Assembly (NCBI GenBank): GCA_011620705.1
Contig: WOYR01000174.1
Location: forward strand, 1-15,073
From: Microbacteriaceae bacterium
GTDB lineage: Bacteria; Actinomycetota; Actinomycetes; Actinomycetales; Microbacteriaceae
Length of the DNA: 15,073 bases
Direction: 5' to 3'
The notes under the pieces: model-generated
What the model saw: only the letters and a program-made list of their open reading frames with translations
Databases searched by the model: none
Told to the model about the DNA's origin: nothing
Part shown: positions 1 through 7,432 of the stretch, piece by piece
How positions within the stretch are numbered: position 1 is the stretch's first letter
How the letters are laid out: every line of letters begins with the position of its first letter
Translations under genes and position numbers: made by a program

Positions 1-59
1 TCCGACCTTCCGTCGTCACGGTCCGCGCTCCACGAGGGCGGCCCGTTCTTCGTCCTCCC

Positions 60-73
60 AGGACCTTCGGCTC
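60..73 (+). promoter_or_regulatory. Candidate DosR/DevR-like operator upstream of the baeRF operon
   Basis: The sequence AGGACCTTCGGCTC fits the 5-4-5 layout of DosR-type boxes (GGGAC, four bases, G-N-CCC): half-sites AGGAC and GGCTC separated by CTTC. It is degenerate, with one base off in each half compared with GGGAC/GGCCC. A second lone half-site, GGGACT, is at 103-108. The box lies 56 bp before the ATG at 130. The only reason to take it seriously is that the genes behind it belong to families found in the mycobacterial DosR regulon. The rest of 1-129 holds no gene I can support and no clear -10 box; a GAGGAGG-type ribosome binding site is at about 119-125. Confidence 0.3.
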
Positions 74-129
74 TGTCCGACCGGGCCGCTGCGACCGACG
101 ATGGGACTCGAATGCACTGAGGAGGCGTC

Positions 130-1188
130 ATGGACGCGATGCGAGCCCTGTCCCCTGCGGAGCTGACCCGGATCATCGACCGGCGCGGCGTCTGCGTGAC
201 CGTCTACGCCGAGACCGGCCCGCGAGCCATGCTGGACGACGCCATCCACGAGGCGAGCCTGCTCCTGCGCCGCGAGGCGGACGATGCCACCCACACCGCC
301 GTGCTCGACTGGCTGCGCGATGCCGCCGCCGACATCCGCACCCCTGTCCCCGGTGGAGCGGCGATCTTCGCGACGGCGACGGATCTGCGGGTCGTCCCGC
401 TCGAGAGCCTCCCCTCCGCGGCGAGCGGCGGCACCCAGGTCCGCCTCGGCGACCGGTTCTTCGTCGCCCCGCTGCTGGTCGACCTCCAGTCCCGGATCCC
501 GGTCATGGTGCTCGCGCTCTCGCAGAACTCGGTGCGGCTCGTCGATGCGAGCGCGGACCCGCCTCGGATCGTCCCGGTTCCAGGGCTGCCGGACAGCCTG
601 CGCGGCTTCGACGCCCTCGATCTGACGAACGACCGCGAGACCCTAGCGCATCTGCGCACCTCCGAGGAGCCGACCATCCGCGAGCGGCAGTACGCGCACG
701 CGATCGACCAAGCGATCGGCGGGGTCCTCGATCCGGCGGCACTGCTCGTGGTCGCCGCCGCCGAACCGCTTGCGGGACTGTTCGCGGAGTCGTCGCACCA
801 TGACCGCCTGGCGCACCCCGGGATCCACGGCAATGCCGATGACATGACCCCGGACGAGCTGGCCCGAGCGGCTCTGCCCTCGGTGGAGCGCGAGCGTGAA
901 ACGGTGCGCGACCGCGAACTGGCCCGGCTCGCCGAGTTCCCGAAGCGGGAGCTCGTGGCCGATCGTTCCGCTGTCATCCTGCCGGCGGGCCGCCTCGGCG
1001 CCATCGATACCCTGTACGTCGACCTCGACCGCCCGGATGAGGCAGCATACGTCGAAGAGGCCGCGCGCGCCGCCTACGCCGACGACGCCCGTATCGTCTC
1101 CGCCCGCGCCTCGGAGCTCCCGGAGCGCGCGGCGGCGGTGGCCATCCTCCGCTACCCGGTCCAGCCAGAACCGTCCGAGGCGGGCTGA
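130..1188 (+). CDS. baeRF3-type (bacterial archaeo-eukaryotic release factor-like) protein
   Basis: This 352-residue soluble protein matches the bacterial eRF1-like family (baeRF, type 3), relatives of archaeal/eukaryotic peptide release factors thought to act on ribosomes or in stress responses; no reaction is established. The recognisable core is at about residues 103-138 (RLGDRFFVAPLLVDL, then a VMVLALSQNSVRLV strand), followed by the acidic, His-containing segment near residues 222-250 (SSHHDRLAHPGIHG) and a C-terminal segment with GAIDTLYVDLDRPDE. The ATG at 130 has a strong Shine-Dalgarno (TGAGGAGGC, about 5 nt spacing). It is the first gene of a three-gene operon; the next gene starts 1 nt after its stop. 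M. tuberculosis Rv2629, of similar length, is a baeRF-like member of the DosR dormancy regulon, so a role in translational quiescence or stress is inferred. It has no membrane segment or signal peptide. Confidence 0.8.
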   Translation: MDAMRALSPAELTRIIDRRGVCVTVYAETGPRAMLDDAIHEASLLLRREADDATHTAVLDWLRDAAADIRTPVPGGAAIFATATDLRVVPLESLPSAASGGTQVRLGDRFFVAPLLVDLQSRIPVMVLALSQNSVRLVDASADPPRIVPVPGLPDSLRGFDALDLTNDRETLAHLRTSEEPTIRERQYAHAIDQAIGGVLDPAALLVVAAAEPLAGLFAESSHHDRLAHPGIHGNADDMTPDELARAALPSVERERETVRDRELARLAEFPKRELVADRSAVILPAGRLGAIDTLYVDLDRPDEAAYVEEAARAAYADDARIVSARASELPERAAAVAILRYPVQPEPSEAG

Positions 1189-1189
1189 G

Positions 1190-1852
1190 ATGCAGGCCTA
1201 CCGGGATCGTCGGGATGCCGGCGCTCGACTCGCCCAGTCACTGCTCCCGCTCGACCTGCCCGACCCCGTCGTCATCGGGCTGCCGCGCAGCGGGGTCCCG
1301 GTCGCGGCCGAGATCGCCGATCGGCTCAGGGCGCCGCTCGATGTCATCGTGGTGCGCAAGCTCGGCATCCCCTGGCAGCCGGAGGTCGCGATGGGTGCGA
1401 TCGCGGAGGAGGGGGTGCGGGTGCTCGACGAGACCTTCATCGCTGACGCACGGGTGACGCCTGCCCAGCTCGAAACGGTGGAGCGCCGAGAGCGCGCCGT
1501 GCTCGATGCGCGGATCATCGCGATCCGGCGGGTCCGGCCCGCCGTGAACCTCGGCGGGCGGACGGTCGTGATCGTCGACGACGGGATCGCGACCGGCACC
1601 ACCGCCGCCGCCGCGTGCCGGGTCGCGCGACGGCGCGGAGCCGCCTCGGTCGTCATCGCCGCCCCTGTCGCATCGGCCGATGCGCTGGCCCAGCTCCAAC
1701 ACGAGGCCGACCTCATCGTCTGCCCCTGGGTCCCCGCAGACTTCGGAGCCGTCGGCGCCTACTACCGCGACTTCTCCGCCACGCAGGACGAGGAGGTGCT
1801 GCGGCTGCTCGCCGCGGCATCCGACGCGGCATCGGGAAAGGATCGACCATGA
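1190..1852 (+). CDS. Phosphoribosyltransferase-family protein
   Basis: This 220-residue protein has a type I phosphoribosyltransferase fold. The PRPP-binding loop is clear at residues 126-138 (VVIVDDGIATGTT, with the paired acidic residues D130-D131). The N-terminal part has the family's GLPRSGVPVAAEIA loop (about 30-43) and VVRKLGIPWQPEVAMGAI (about 54-71), typical of the Rv0571c/Rv2030c-type enzymes whose substrate is unknown; it does not look like a standard purine or pyrimidine salvage enzyme. The ATG at 1190 lies just after the baeRF stop, with GAGGCGGG as a weak ribosome site. Its stop overlaps the next start in ATGA (1849-1852), so translation of the three genes is coupled. In M. tuberculosis Rv2030c this domain and an erythromycin-esterase domain form one protein, which supports a shared function with the downstream gene. 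Substrate and product are not predictable from the sequence. Confidence 0.88.
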   Translation: MQAYRDRRDAGARLAQSLLPLDLPDPVVIGLPRSGVPVAAEIADRLRAPLDVIVVRKLGIPWQPEVAMGAIAEEGVRVLDETFIADARVTPAQLETVERRERAVLDARIIAIRRVRPAVNLGGRTVVIVDDGIATGTTAAAACRVARRRGAASVVIAAPVASADALAQLQHEADLIVCPWVPADFGAVGAYYRDFSATQDEEVLRLLAAASDAASGKDRP

Positions 1853-3165
1853 TCGAGACCAAGGGCACCCGCTCGTGGGACGAGGCGCTGCTGCAGGACA
1901 TCCGAGCCATCGCCCGTCCGCTGACCAGCGAGTCCGACCTCGCGCCTCTGGTCGAGAAGGCGCGCGGTGCACGTTTCATCGCCATCGGCGAGGCATCGCA
2001 CGGAACCCATGAATTCTACGGCTGGCGCGCCGCGCTCAGCAGGCGTCTGATCGAGGACCGGAGGATCGACTGGATCGGGGTCGAGGGCGACTGGCCGGAC
2101 TGCTGGCGGATCGACCGCTGGGTGCGCGGGCTGGATCCGCAGGCCCGGGACGCCCGCGAGGTGCTCGCCTCCTTCGCCCGCTGGCCCACCTGGATGTGGG
2201 CGAACGCCGATGTCGCCGACTTCCTCGACTGGTTGCGCGAGTGGAACGAGCAGCGGCCGGCTGCATCCAGGGTCGGCTTCTACGGCCTTGACCTCTACTC
2301 GCTCTGGGACTCGCTCGATCGGATCATCGGGTGGGTCCGCCAGAACGCGCCGGACGCCTTGCCGGATGCCCTGCAGGCCTGGAAGTGCTTCGTGCCCTTC
2401 GGCGAGGACCCGCAGCGCTACGCCTGGAGCACCCGGCTGGTCCCGGAATCGTGCGAGGACGACGTCGTCGCCCTGCTCACGCGGGTCCTGCACGAGACGC
2501 GCCACGACGGCGACGACGCATTCGACGCCGTGCAGAACGCCGAGGTGGCGGCCGACGCCGAGCGGTACTATCGCGCGATGATGCGGGCCGACCGGCTGTC
2601 GTGGAATGTCCGCGACATCCACATGGCCGACACGATCGACCGGCTCGCCGCGCGTTTCGGCCCGCAGTCCCGGGGTCTGATCTGGGAGCACAACACCCAT
2701 GTCGGCGACGCCAGGGCGACGGACATGCTGGGCGCCGGGATGGTCAACGTCGGGCAGCTCCTGCGCGAGCGCCATTCCTCCGACGGCGTGCTGCTCGTGG
2801 GGTTCGCCGGGCATGGCGGGAGCGTGATCGCCGGCTCGGCCTGGGGAGAGCCCGAAGCGGTGATGCGGGTGCCCGAGTCGGGACCGGGGAGCCACGAAGA
2901 TCTGCTGCACCGGGCCCTCGACGGCCCCTCGGTGCTCGTGTTCCCCGACGATCGCCGCCGTCCATGGCTGACGGCGCGCCTCGGCCATCGCGCGATCGGC
3001 GTCGTCTACGACCCGGATCGGGAGCACGGCAACTTCGTGCCGACGGTCATGGGCGACCGGTACGACGCGCTGATCTGGTTCGACCAGACCGAGGCGCTCA
3101 TCCCGCTCAGTCACGAGCCGTCGGCGCCGGGTCCGGAATACGAGACCGAGCCGAGCGGGTTCTGA
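1849..3165 (+). CDS. Erythromycin esterase-family hydrolase
   Basis: This 438-residue protein has the Ere family signatures along its length: GEASHGTHEFYGWRAAL at about residues 47-63, with E48 and H51 matching the family's catalytic Glu/His pair, VEGDWPDCWRIDRWVRG near 77-93, FYGLDLYSLW near 144-153, and WEHNTHVGDAR with H281 and H284 at 279-289. Members include macrolide esterases EreA/EreB, but most chromosomal homologues have unknown substrates and are not proven resistance genes. The ATG at 1849 is preceded by AAAGGA and overlaps the phosphoribosyltransferase stop by 4 nt; a much longer upstream reading of the same frame merely runs antiparallel to that gene's sense and is not used. It is the last gene of the operon. 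Its position directly behind a phosphoribosyltransferase mirrors the fused Rv2030c of M. tuberculosis. I infer a stress-linked hydrolase, cytoplasmic since no signal peptide is seen. Confidence 0.9.
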   Translation: MIETKGTRSWDEALLQDIRAIARPLTSESDLAPLVEKARGARFIAIGEASHGTHEFYGWRAALSRRLIEDRRIDWIGVEGDWPDCWRIDRWVRGLDPQARDAREVLASFARWPTWMWANADVADFLDWLREWNEQRPAASRVGFYGLDLYSLWDSLDRIIGWVRQNAPDALPDALQAWKCFVPFGEDPQRYAWSTRLVPESCEDDVVALLTRVLHETRHDGDDAFDAVQNAEVAADAERYYRAMMRADRLSWNVRDIHMADTIDRLAARFGPQSRGLIWEHNTHVGDARATDMLGAGMVNVGQLLRERHSSDGVLLVGFAGHGGSVIAGSAWGEPEAVMRVPESGPGSHEDLLHRALDGPSVLVFPDDRRRPWLTARLGHRAIGVVYDPDREHGNFVPTVMGDRYDALIWFDQTEALIPLSHEPSAPGPEYETEPSGF

Positions 3166-3181
3166 CGCTGCAAGCACGACG

Positions 3182-3217
3182 GCCCGCGGGTGATCGGGTT
3201 CAGCGCTCCCCGCGGGC
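3182..3217. terminator. Inverted repeat between convergent operons, possible bidirectional terminator
   Basis: GCCCGCGGG (3182-3190) and CCCGCGGGC (3209-3217) form a perfect 9-bp stem with an 18-nt loop. It sits 16 bp after the esterase stop and overlaps the last codons of holA (stop at 3200-3202). There is no T-run on either side, so it would be a T-less GC hairpin of the sort common in high-GC bacteria. Both arms are themselves palindromic (CCCGCGGG), so alternative pairings exist. Its location in the only 34-bp gap between convergent genes is the main support. Confidence 0.4.
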
Positions 3218-4249
3218 GGAGATGTGCTCGACCATGCGCTCCAAGGCGTAGACGGGATCGCGGCCGCCGCCCTTGACCTGGGCGTCGGTCGCGGCGAGGG
3301 TCTCGATCGCGCGGCCGAGGCCGGCATCCGTCCAGCCCTGGAGGTCGCGCCGCGCCCTGTCGACCTGCCACGGGGCGAGGCCGAAGCGCGCGGCGAGCTC
3401 GCCCGAACTGCCCCGCTGGCCCGAGAGCTTGGCCATGGTGCGGACCTTGCTGGCGAAGGCGGCGACCATCGGCACCGGGTCGGCCCCCGAAGCGAGCGCG
3501 TGCCGGAGCAGCCCGAGAGCCTCGCCGTGGTGGCCGGCGATCGCGGCATCCGCGACGGCGAAGGCCGTGGTCTCGACCCGGCCCGCGTAGTAGCGGTCGA
3601 CGGTCGCCTCGGTGATCTCCTCGCCGGCGTCGGCGAGCAACTGCTGACAGGCGGCGGCCAGCTCGGCGAGGTCGTCGCTGAAAGCGCTCACGAGTGCGCG
3701 CTGGGCGCCCGCGGTGATGCGGCGCCGGGCGGCGGAGAACTCGGCCGACACGAAGTCGTACTTGTCGTTGTCGCGCTTCAGCTCGGCGCAGACGATCTCG
3801 ATGCCGCCGCCGGCGCCTGCGCGGATCGCGTCGAGCAGCTTCTTGCCCCTGACGCCACCGGCGTGCCGGAGTACCAGATAGGCCCCGTCGGCAGGCGCTT
3901 CGAGGTAGGCGAGCGCCTCATCGAGGAAGGCGTCACTGCTCTTCTCGACGCTCTCGACCCGGATGAGGCGGGGCTCGCCGAACAGGCTGGGGCTCGCCAG
4001 GGTGATCAACTCACCCGGCGCGTAGGAGCCGGCGTCGAGGTCGGACACCTCCAGCGATGGGTCCTCCGCCTTCAGGATGTCGCGCAGCTGCCGGATCGCC
4101 CGATCCGCCAGCACCGTCTCGGTGCCGCTCACGAGCACCACCGGCGCCGGCCGCACCTGATCCCAGGCGAGCTGCGGGATCACCGCCTTCACCGCCTTCG
4201 CGGCAGCCGCGGACCTGGCGGCCGGGGCCCTGCCGGTCGGTCGCGCCAT
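3200..4249 (-). CDS. holA: DNA polymerase III delta subunit
   Basis: This 349-residue protein is the clamp-loader delta subunit, which opens the beta sliding clamp so it can be loaded on DNA. Length is normal for the family. The N-terminal AAA+-like domain begins with PVVLVSGTETVLADRAIRQL (about residues 35-54) and continues with the typical LASPSLFGEPRLIRVESVEK clamp-interaction region (about 84-103). The C-terminal collar domain contains FAVADAAIAGHHGEALGLLRHAL and VYALERMVEHI near the end. As usual for delta, no functional Walker A is present. The ATG at 4249 has a good ribosome site (GAGGAGAGGA, about 6 nt spacing). It follows comEC by only 24 bp, so it is cotranscribed with comEA-comEC. 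This is the standard actinobacterial position; the gene usually found next, rpsT, is not here, and a convergent stress-type operon occupies the place. Confidence 0.93.
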   Translation of the reverse strand: MARPTGRAPAARSAAAAKAVKAVIPQLAWDQVRPAPVVLVSGTETVLADRAIRQLRDILKAEDPSLEVSDLDAGSYAPGELITLASPSLFGEPRLIRVESVEKSSDAFLDEALAYLEAPADGAYLVLRHAGGVRGKKLLDAIRAGAGGGIEIVCAELKRDNDKYDFVSAEFSAARRRITAGAQRALVSAFSDDLAELAAACQQLLADAGEEITEATVDRYYAGRVETTAFAVADAAIAGHHGEALGLLRHALASGADPVPMVAAFASKVRTMAKLSGQRGSSGELAARFGLAPWQVDRARRDLQGWTDAGLGRAIETLAATDAQVKGGGRDPVYALERMVEHISARGER

Positions 4250-4273
4250 CCGAAGTCCTCTCCTCGCATCAGC

Positions 4274-6745
4274 CTAATCGGAGGGGCCGACCGCCGGGCT
4301 CGGGGCCGGAGTCCGGGTCCGGGTCGGCGTCGGCGTCGGCGTCGCGAGCGTGCCGGCCCCGGTCAACTCCCCATCGCGCACGACATCCTCCGCCTTCTCG
4401 GTCCAGACCCGGAGATCGCCCGGGCGATCGCCGGGCGCGATCAGCGACATCCCATCGAGATCGCTGCGGATCGGCCGGGTGCCGACCGCCGCCAGGATGC
4501 CCAGCAGCTTCGCCGTCGGATGCCCGTAGTCGTTGCCAGCGCCCACCCCGATCAGCCCGATCGTTGCGTGCAGCGCCTCGTAGAGCCGCGCCGACTGGTC
4601 CGCGGAGCCGTGGTGCGCCACCTTCACCACATCGACGTGCCGGAGCCGCCCTGTGCCGAGCAGGCGCGCCTGCGACTCCTCGCCGAGGTCTCCGAGCAGG
4701 ATGCCGCTGAGGCATCCCCGCAGACAGTCGCCGGCGGCGGTCACCTGGATCGTGACGCTCGCCGGATTGCCCGGCTCGACCCCGCGCGGCGGCGGCCACA
4801 GCACATCCCAGCGCAGCTCGCCCAGCGTCCCGCTCTCGCCGCGGCTCACCTGGTCGACCGCGGCGCCGTTCGCGCGCAAGTCGCTCGCGATCCGCGCATC
4901 GCCGGGGTCGCTCGGCGGCCCGATCAGCGCCCGATCCACCCTGCCGTAGACCGCCGAGACTCCCCCGACATGGTCGAGGTCGTAGTGGGTGAGCACCAGC
5001 AACTGGATGCGGCCGATCCCGAGCTCGTCGAGGCAGTGCCGCAGCCGCTCGGGGTCCGGGCCCGTGTCGACAAGGGCGATCATGCCCTGGCTGCGGATCA
5101 CCGTGGCATCGCCCTGCCCGATGTCGCACAGGGCGAACTCCCAGTCGGAGGGGCGCGTGACGCTCTCGACCAGCCGCGATCCGGCCAGCGTGGCGAGGTA
5201 GCCGACCAGGGCCACCACGAGTGCACGGCGAGCCCACCGCCGGACCCGATGGGGTGCACCGCCCAGCAGGGCGAGCAGGCCCGCCAGCGTCACCGCGATC
5301 AGCAGCAGCACCCCGAGTGCGCCCGTCGGCCACGGCGACCGCGCACCGGGGAGCCCGGCGAAGAAGGCGGCCACGGCCGCGATCCAGCTCGCCGGCAGCC
5401 AGGCCAGCCAGGCGAACACGGTCGCGAGCGGCGGAAGGAACGGCGCAGCGGCGCAGGCGACGAGCCCCAGGACGGTCACCGGCGCCGCCGCAGGTCCCGC
5501 CAGCAGATTGGCGGCCACCCCGTAGAGCGGAAGCGACGGATTCAGCAGCAGGAGCACCGGCTGGCACGCCAGTTGCGCCGCGATCGGCACGGCGAGCACG
5601 AGCGACAGTCCTCGCGGGAGCCGGCGCCCGATCACCTCGGCGATGGGGCGCGCCAGCAGCAGGATCCCTGCCGTCGCGAGCACCGAGAGCGCGAAGCCGT
5701 AACTGCGCGACAACCACGGATCGATCGCCAGGAGCGCGAGCACCGCGACGCACAGGAGCGGGAGGCCTCGGGCGGCGCGTCCCGTGGCGAGCGCGAAGAG
5801 CGCGATGGCCGCCATCACCGCCGCGCGGATCACACTGGGCTCCGGCGTCACGAGCACCACGAATCCGGCCAGCACGCCGGCGGCGGCCCCGAGGCGCGCG
5901 AGTCGCGGCAGGCCGAGCCCGGCCGCGACCGCGAGCGCGAGGCCCACCACGATCGCGCAGTTCGCCCCGGAGACCGCGGTGAGATGGCTGAGGCTCGCGG
6001 TCTTCATCGCCTCGTCCAGGGTCGCGCTCACCGCGCTGGTGTCGCCGATCGCCAGGCCGGGCAGCAGGGCCCCGCCGTCGCCGGGGAGGGCGGATGCCGC
6101 CTGCCGGAAATCCCGGCGCACCGCATCGGCAGCGGCCAGCAGCCATGGCGGGGCGCCCGCCCGGATGGCGTCGCCGCGCAGGAACACCAGGAACGCCACC
6201 TCCTCCCCAGGCTCCGCCGCCTCGAGCGTTCCGGTGACACGCAGCAGGCTGCCGATCTGCGCGCCGCGGATGGCGGAGTCGCCGGCGTCCCCGAAGATCA
6301 GCACCGGAGTCGAGACCTCGACCGGCGTCGCCGCGACCCGTGCCGACTCGACGGTCGCGGGGATCCGACCATCGACCGCGCGCCCCGACACCACCACGAC
6401 CAGTTCGACCGAACGCCCGGCGTGCGCCGCCTCGGTGAGCAGCTCGGGCGAGCGCGCACCGGACTGCGCCGCGACCGAGGTGACCGCCAGCGCCGCCCCG
6501 GCCAGCGCGAGCACCACGAGACCTCGCCAGGCGCCGGGCACCCGGAGCAGGGCGAGCACCGCGGCGAGCACCCACAGCCCGATCGCGGCGGCGAAGGCGA
6601 CTCCCGGGCCGGGTGCGGCGACCGCGATCCCCGCCCCCAGCCATGCGGCGGCCGTGACCGGCAGCAGCCGCAGATCGTTCGCGGCAGGAGCCATCCTGTG
6701 CTGCGCAGCCATGGCGCGGAGGGGAGGCGCTGTCGTCGCCGTCAC
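4274..6745 (-). CDS. comEC: ComEC/Rec2 family DNA-internalisation channel protein
   Basis: This 823-residue polytopic membrane protein is the predicted inner-membrane channel that carries single-stranded DNA into the cell during natural transformation. The N-terminal third has several membrane segments and a soluble DUF4131-like stretch. The competence domain follows, with SHLTAVSGANCAIV at about 253-266 and further helices around AAVMAAIALFALATG. The C-terminal metallo-beta-lactamase-like domain carries DIGQGDA at about 541, THYDLDHVGG (H587, D591, H592) and VAHHGSADQS, so the proposed nuclease metal ligands appear intact. The GTG start (6745-6743) overlaps the comEA stop in GTGA, indicating coupled translation. 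The protein ends in a Thr/Pro/Arg-rich low-complexity tail. ComEC alone does not prove competence: many actinobacteria keep comEA/comEC without known transformation, and no uptake pilus genes are in this window. Confidence 0.92.
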   Translation of the reverse strand: MTATTAPPLRAMAAQHRMAPAANDLRLLPVTAAAWLGAGIAVAAPGPGVAFAAAIGLWVLAAVLALLRVPGAWRGLVVLALAGAALAVTSVAAQSGARSPELLTEAAHAGRSVELVVVVSGRAVDGRIPATVESARVAATPVEVSTPVLIFGDAGDSAIRGAQIGSLLRVTGTLEAAEPGEEVAFLVFLRGDAIRAGAPPWLLAAADAVRRDFRQAASALPGDGGALLPGLAIGDTSAVSATLDEAMKTASLSHLTAVSGANCAIVVGLALAVAAGLGLPRLARLGAAAGVLAGFVVLVTPEPSVIRAAVMAAIALFALATGRAARGLPLLCVAVLALLAIDPWLSRSYGFALSVLATAGILLLARPIAEVIGRRLPRGLSLVLAVPIAAQLACQPVLLLLNPSLPLYGVAANLLAGPAAAPVTVLGLVACAAAPFLPPLATVFAWLAWLPASWIAAVAAFFAGLPGARSPWPTGALGVLLLIAVTLAGLLALLGGAPHRVRRWARRALVVALVGYLATLAGSRLVESVTRPSDWEFALCDIGQGDATVIRSQGMIALVDTGPDPERLRHCLDELGIGRIQLLVLTHYDLDHVGGVSAVYGRVDRALIGPPSDPGDARIASDLRANGAAVDQVSRGESGTLGELRWDVLWPPPRGVEPGNPASVTIQVTAAGDCLRGCLSGILLGDLGEESQARLLGTGRLRHVDVVKVAHHGSADQSARLYEALHATIGLIGVGAGNDYGHPTAKLLGILAAVGTRPIRSDLDGMSLIAPGDRPGDLRVWTEKAEDVVRDGELTGAGTLATPTPTPTRTRTPAPSPAVGPSD
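4309..4343 (-). repeat. Six-nucleotide tandem repeat in the comEC tail
   Basis: About six imperfect 6-nt units run through here on the + strand (GAGTCC, GGGTCC, GGGTCG, then GGCGTC three times in a row at 4326-4343). In comEC this encodes the alternating TPTPTPTRTRTP tail near the C-terminus. The unit length keeps the reading frame, so slippage would only change the length of a flexible tail. Confidence 0.7.
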
Positions 6746-7371
6746 GTGGTGACGAGGTCTTTGAGCCCGTCGAAGGTCTTCTCGCCGATCCCCGAGACGC
6801 TCATCAGATCTTCGATCGCCATGAAGCGGCCGTTCGCGGCGCGCCAGGCGAGGATGCGCGCCGCCATGGCCGGCCCCACTCGCGGCAGGGTCTCCAGGGT
6901 CGGTCCGTCTGCGGTGTTGATGTTCACCTTGCCGGGAATCGACGTGCCGGCGCCCGCGGCCGCCCCCGGCACCGCGGTCTCACCGAGCGCCGGCACGATG
7001 ATCTGCTCGCCGTCGCTGAGGAAGCGCGCGAGATTCAGGGCCGCCGGATCGGCGGACGCGGTCAGCCCGCCCGCGAGAGCGACGGCATCCACCGCCCGAT
7101 CCCCGTCGTGCAGGGCGTAGAGCCCCGGTTCGTTGACCTGCCCGAGGATGTGCACGTAGATGACCGCGCCGCCCGAGCCCGGCGGCGCCGAGGGCCCCGG
7201 CGCGCCGGACGACTGCAGCGCACTCGGCGCCACCGCCGACGACGCCCCGTGCGGCGTGATCGCGGTGATGAAGACGGCGCAGGCGAGGCCCACCATGAAC
7301 AGGATGAGCGCGGCTCCGACTCCGACCCGCACGCGGGCGCGGCGCGCGTCGGGAGCCGGAGCCGAACTCAT
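6742..7371 (-). CDS. comEA: ComEA family DNA-binding protein
   Basis: This 209-residue membrane-anchored protein is the predicted DNA receptor that delivers bound DNA to ComEC. A basic N-terminus (residues 10-15) is followed by one membrane segment at about 17-38, then a Ala/Pro/Ser/Gly linker (43-68). An SLBB domain lies at about 70-126 (VIYVHILGQVNEPGLY onward) and a helix-hairpin-helix DNA-binding module at 148-209, with VNINTAD (149-155), LPRVGPAMAARIL (162-174) and VSGIGEKTFDGLK (192-204). This SLBB plus double-HhH order is typical of Gram-positive ComEA. The ATG at 7371 has no Shine-Dalgarno but has a TANNNT -10 box ending 6 nt upstream, so a leaderless transcript is likely. Its stop overlaps the comEC GTG start. 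Confidence 0.92.
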   Translation of the reverse strand: MSSAPAPDARRARVRVGVGAALILFMVGLACAVFITAITPHGASSAVAPSALQSSGAPGPSAPPGSGGAVIYVHILGQVNEPGLYALHDGDRAVDAVALAGGLTASADPAALNLARFLSDGEQIIVPALGETAVPGAAAGAGTSIPGKVNINTADGPTLETLPRVGPAMAARILAWRAANGRFMAIEDLMSVSGIGEKTFDGLKDLVTT

Positions 7372-7406
7372 GCCCGAAGGCTAGGGAAGACCATGCGCCC
7401 GAAGGC
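7372..7406 (-). repeat. Paired GCCTTCGGGC repeats before comEA
   Basis: The 10-mer GCCCGAAGGC occurs at 7372-7381 and again at 7397-7406, 25 bp apart, each just after CAT or CATGC on the + strand. Read on the transcribed (-) strand each is GCC-UUCG-GGC, a short stem closed by the very stable C(UUCG)G tetraloop. The downstream copy abuts the comEA ATG and contains part of its -10 box, so it may have arisen by a local duplication. Confidence 0.65.
7378..7383 (-). promoter_or_regulatory. Likely leaderless promoter -10 of comEA
   Basis: TAGCCT on the - strand fits the actinobacterial TANNNT -10 box. It is followed by TCGGGC and then the ATG of comEA, which would put transcription start at or next to the A of ATG. 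This exactly matches the geometry of the promoter at 10139-10144. No convincing -35 is visible. It implies that comEA-comEC-holA can be expressed separately from leuS. Confidence 0.5.
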
Positions 7407-7410
7407 ACGG
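7391..7410 (-). terminator. Possible leuS terminator or attenuator stem-loop
   Basis: On the - strand, CCGTG (7410-7406) can pair with CATGG (7395-7391) around an inner CC-UUCG-GG tetraloop, with a 2-nt bulge and one G:U pair. It starts 22 nt after the leuS stop and is followed by a pyrimidine-rich TCTTCCCT. The stem is short and there is no proper T-run, so this is a weak terminator call; it may instead only partly attenuate read-through into comEA. Confidence 0.3.
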
Positions 7411-7432
7411 CGCCGCGAGCTCTGTGAGTCGA

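Noticed and set aside
1849..3165. Macrolide resistance determinant
   Set aside because: The family match is good, but chromosomal members in actinobacteria are mostly of unknown substrate, and the operon context points to stress physiology rather than resistance. There are no mobile elements nearby.
1762..3549. A 595-codon open frame on the - strand
   Set aside because: It is antisense to the erythromycin esterase gene and runs into holA in another frame; it has no recognisable domain, and the + strand gene has clear catalytic motifs.
3224..7120. A 1298-codon open frame on the + strand
   Set aside because: It runs antisense to holA, comEC and part of comEA, and is rich in Arg, Gly, Gln and Glu with low-complexity stretches. 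It is a high-GC shadow of well-supported genes.
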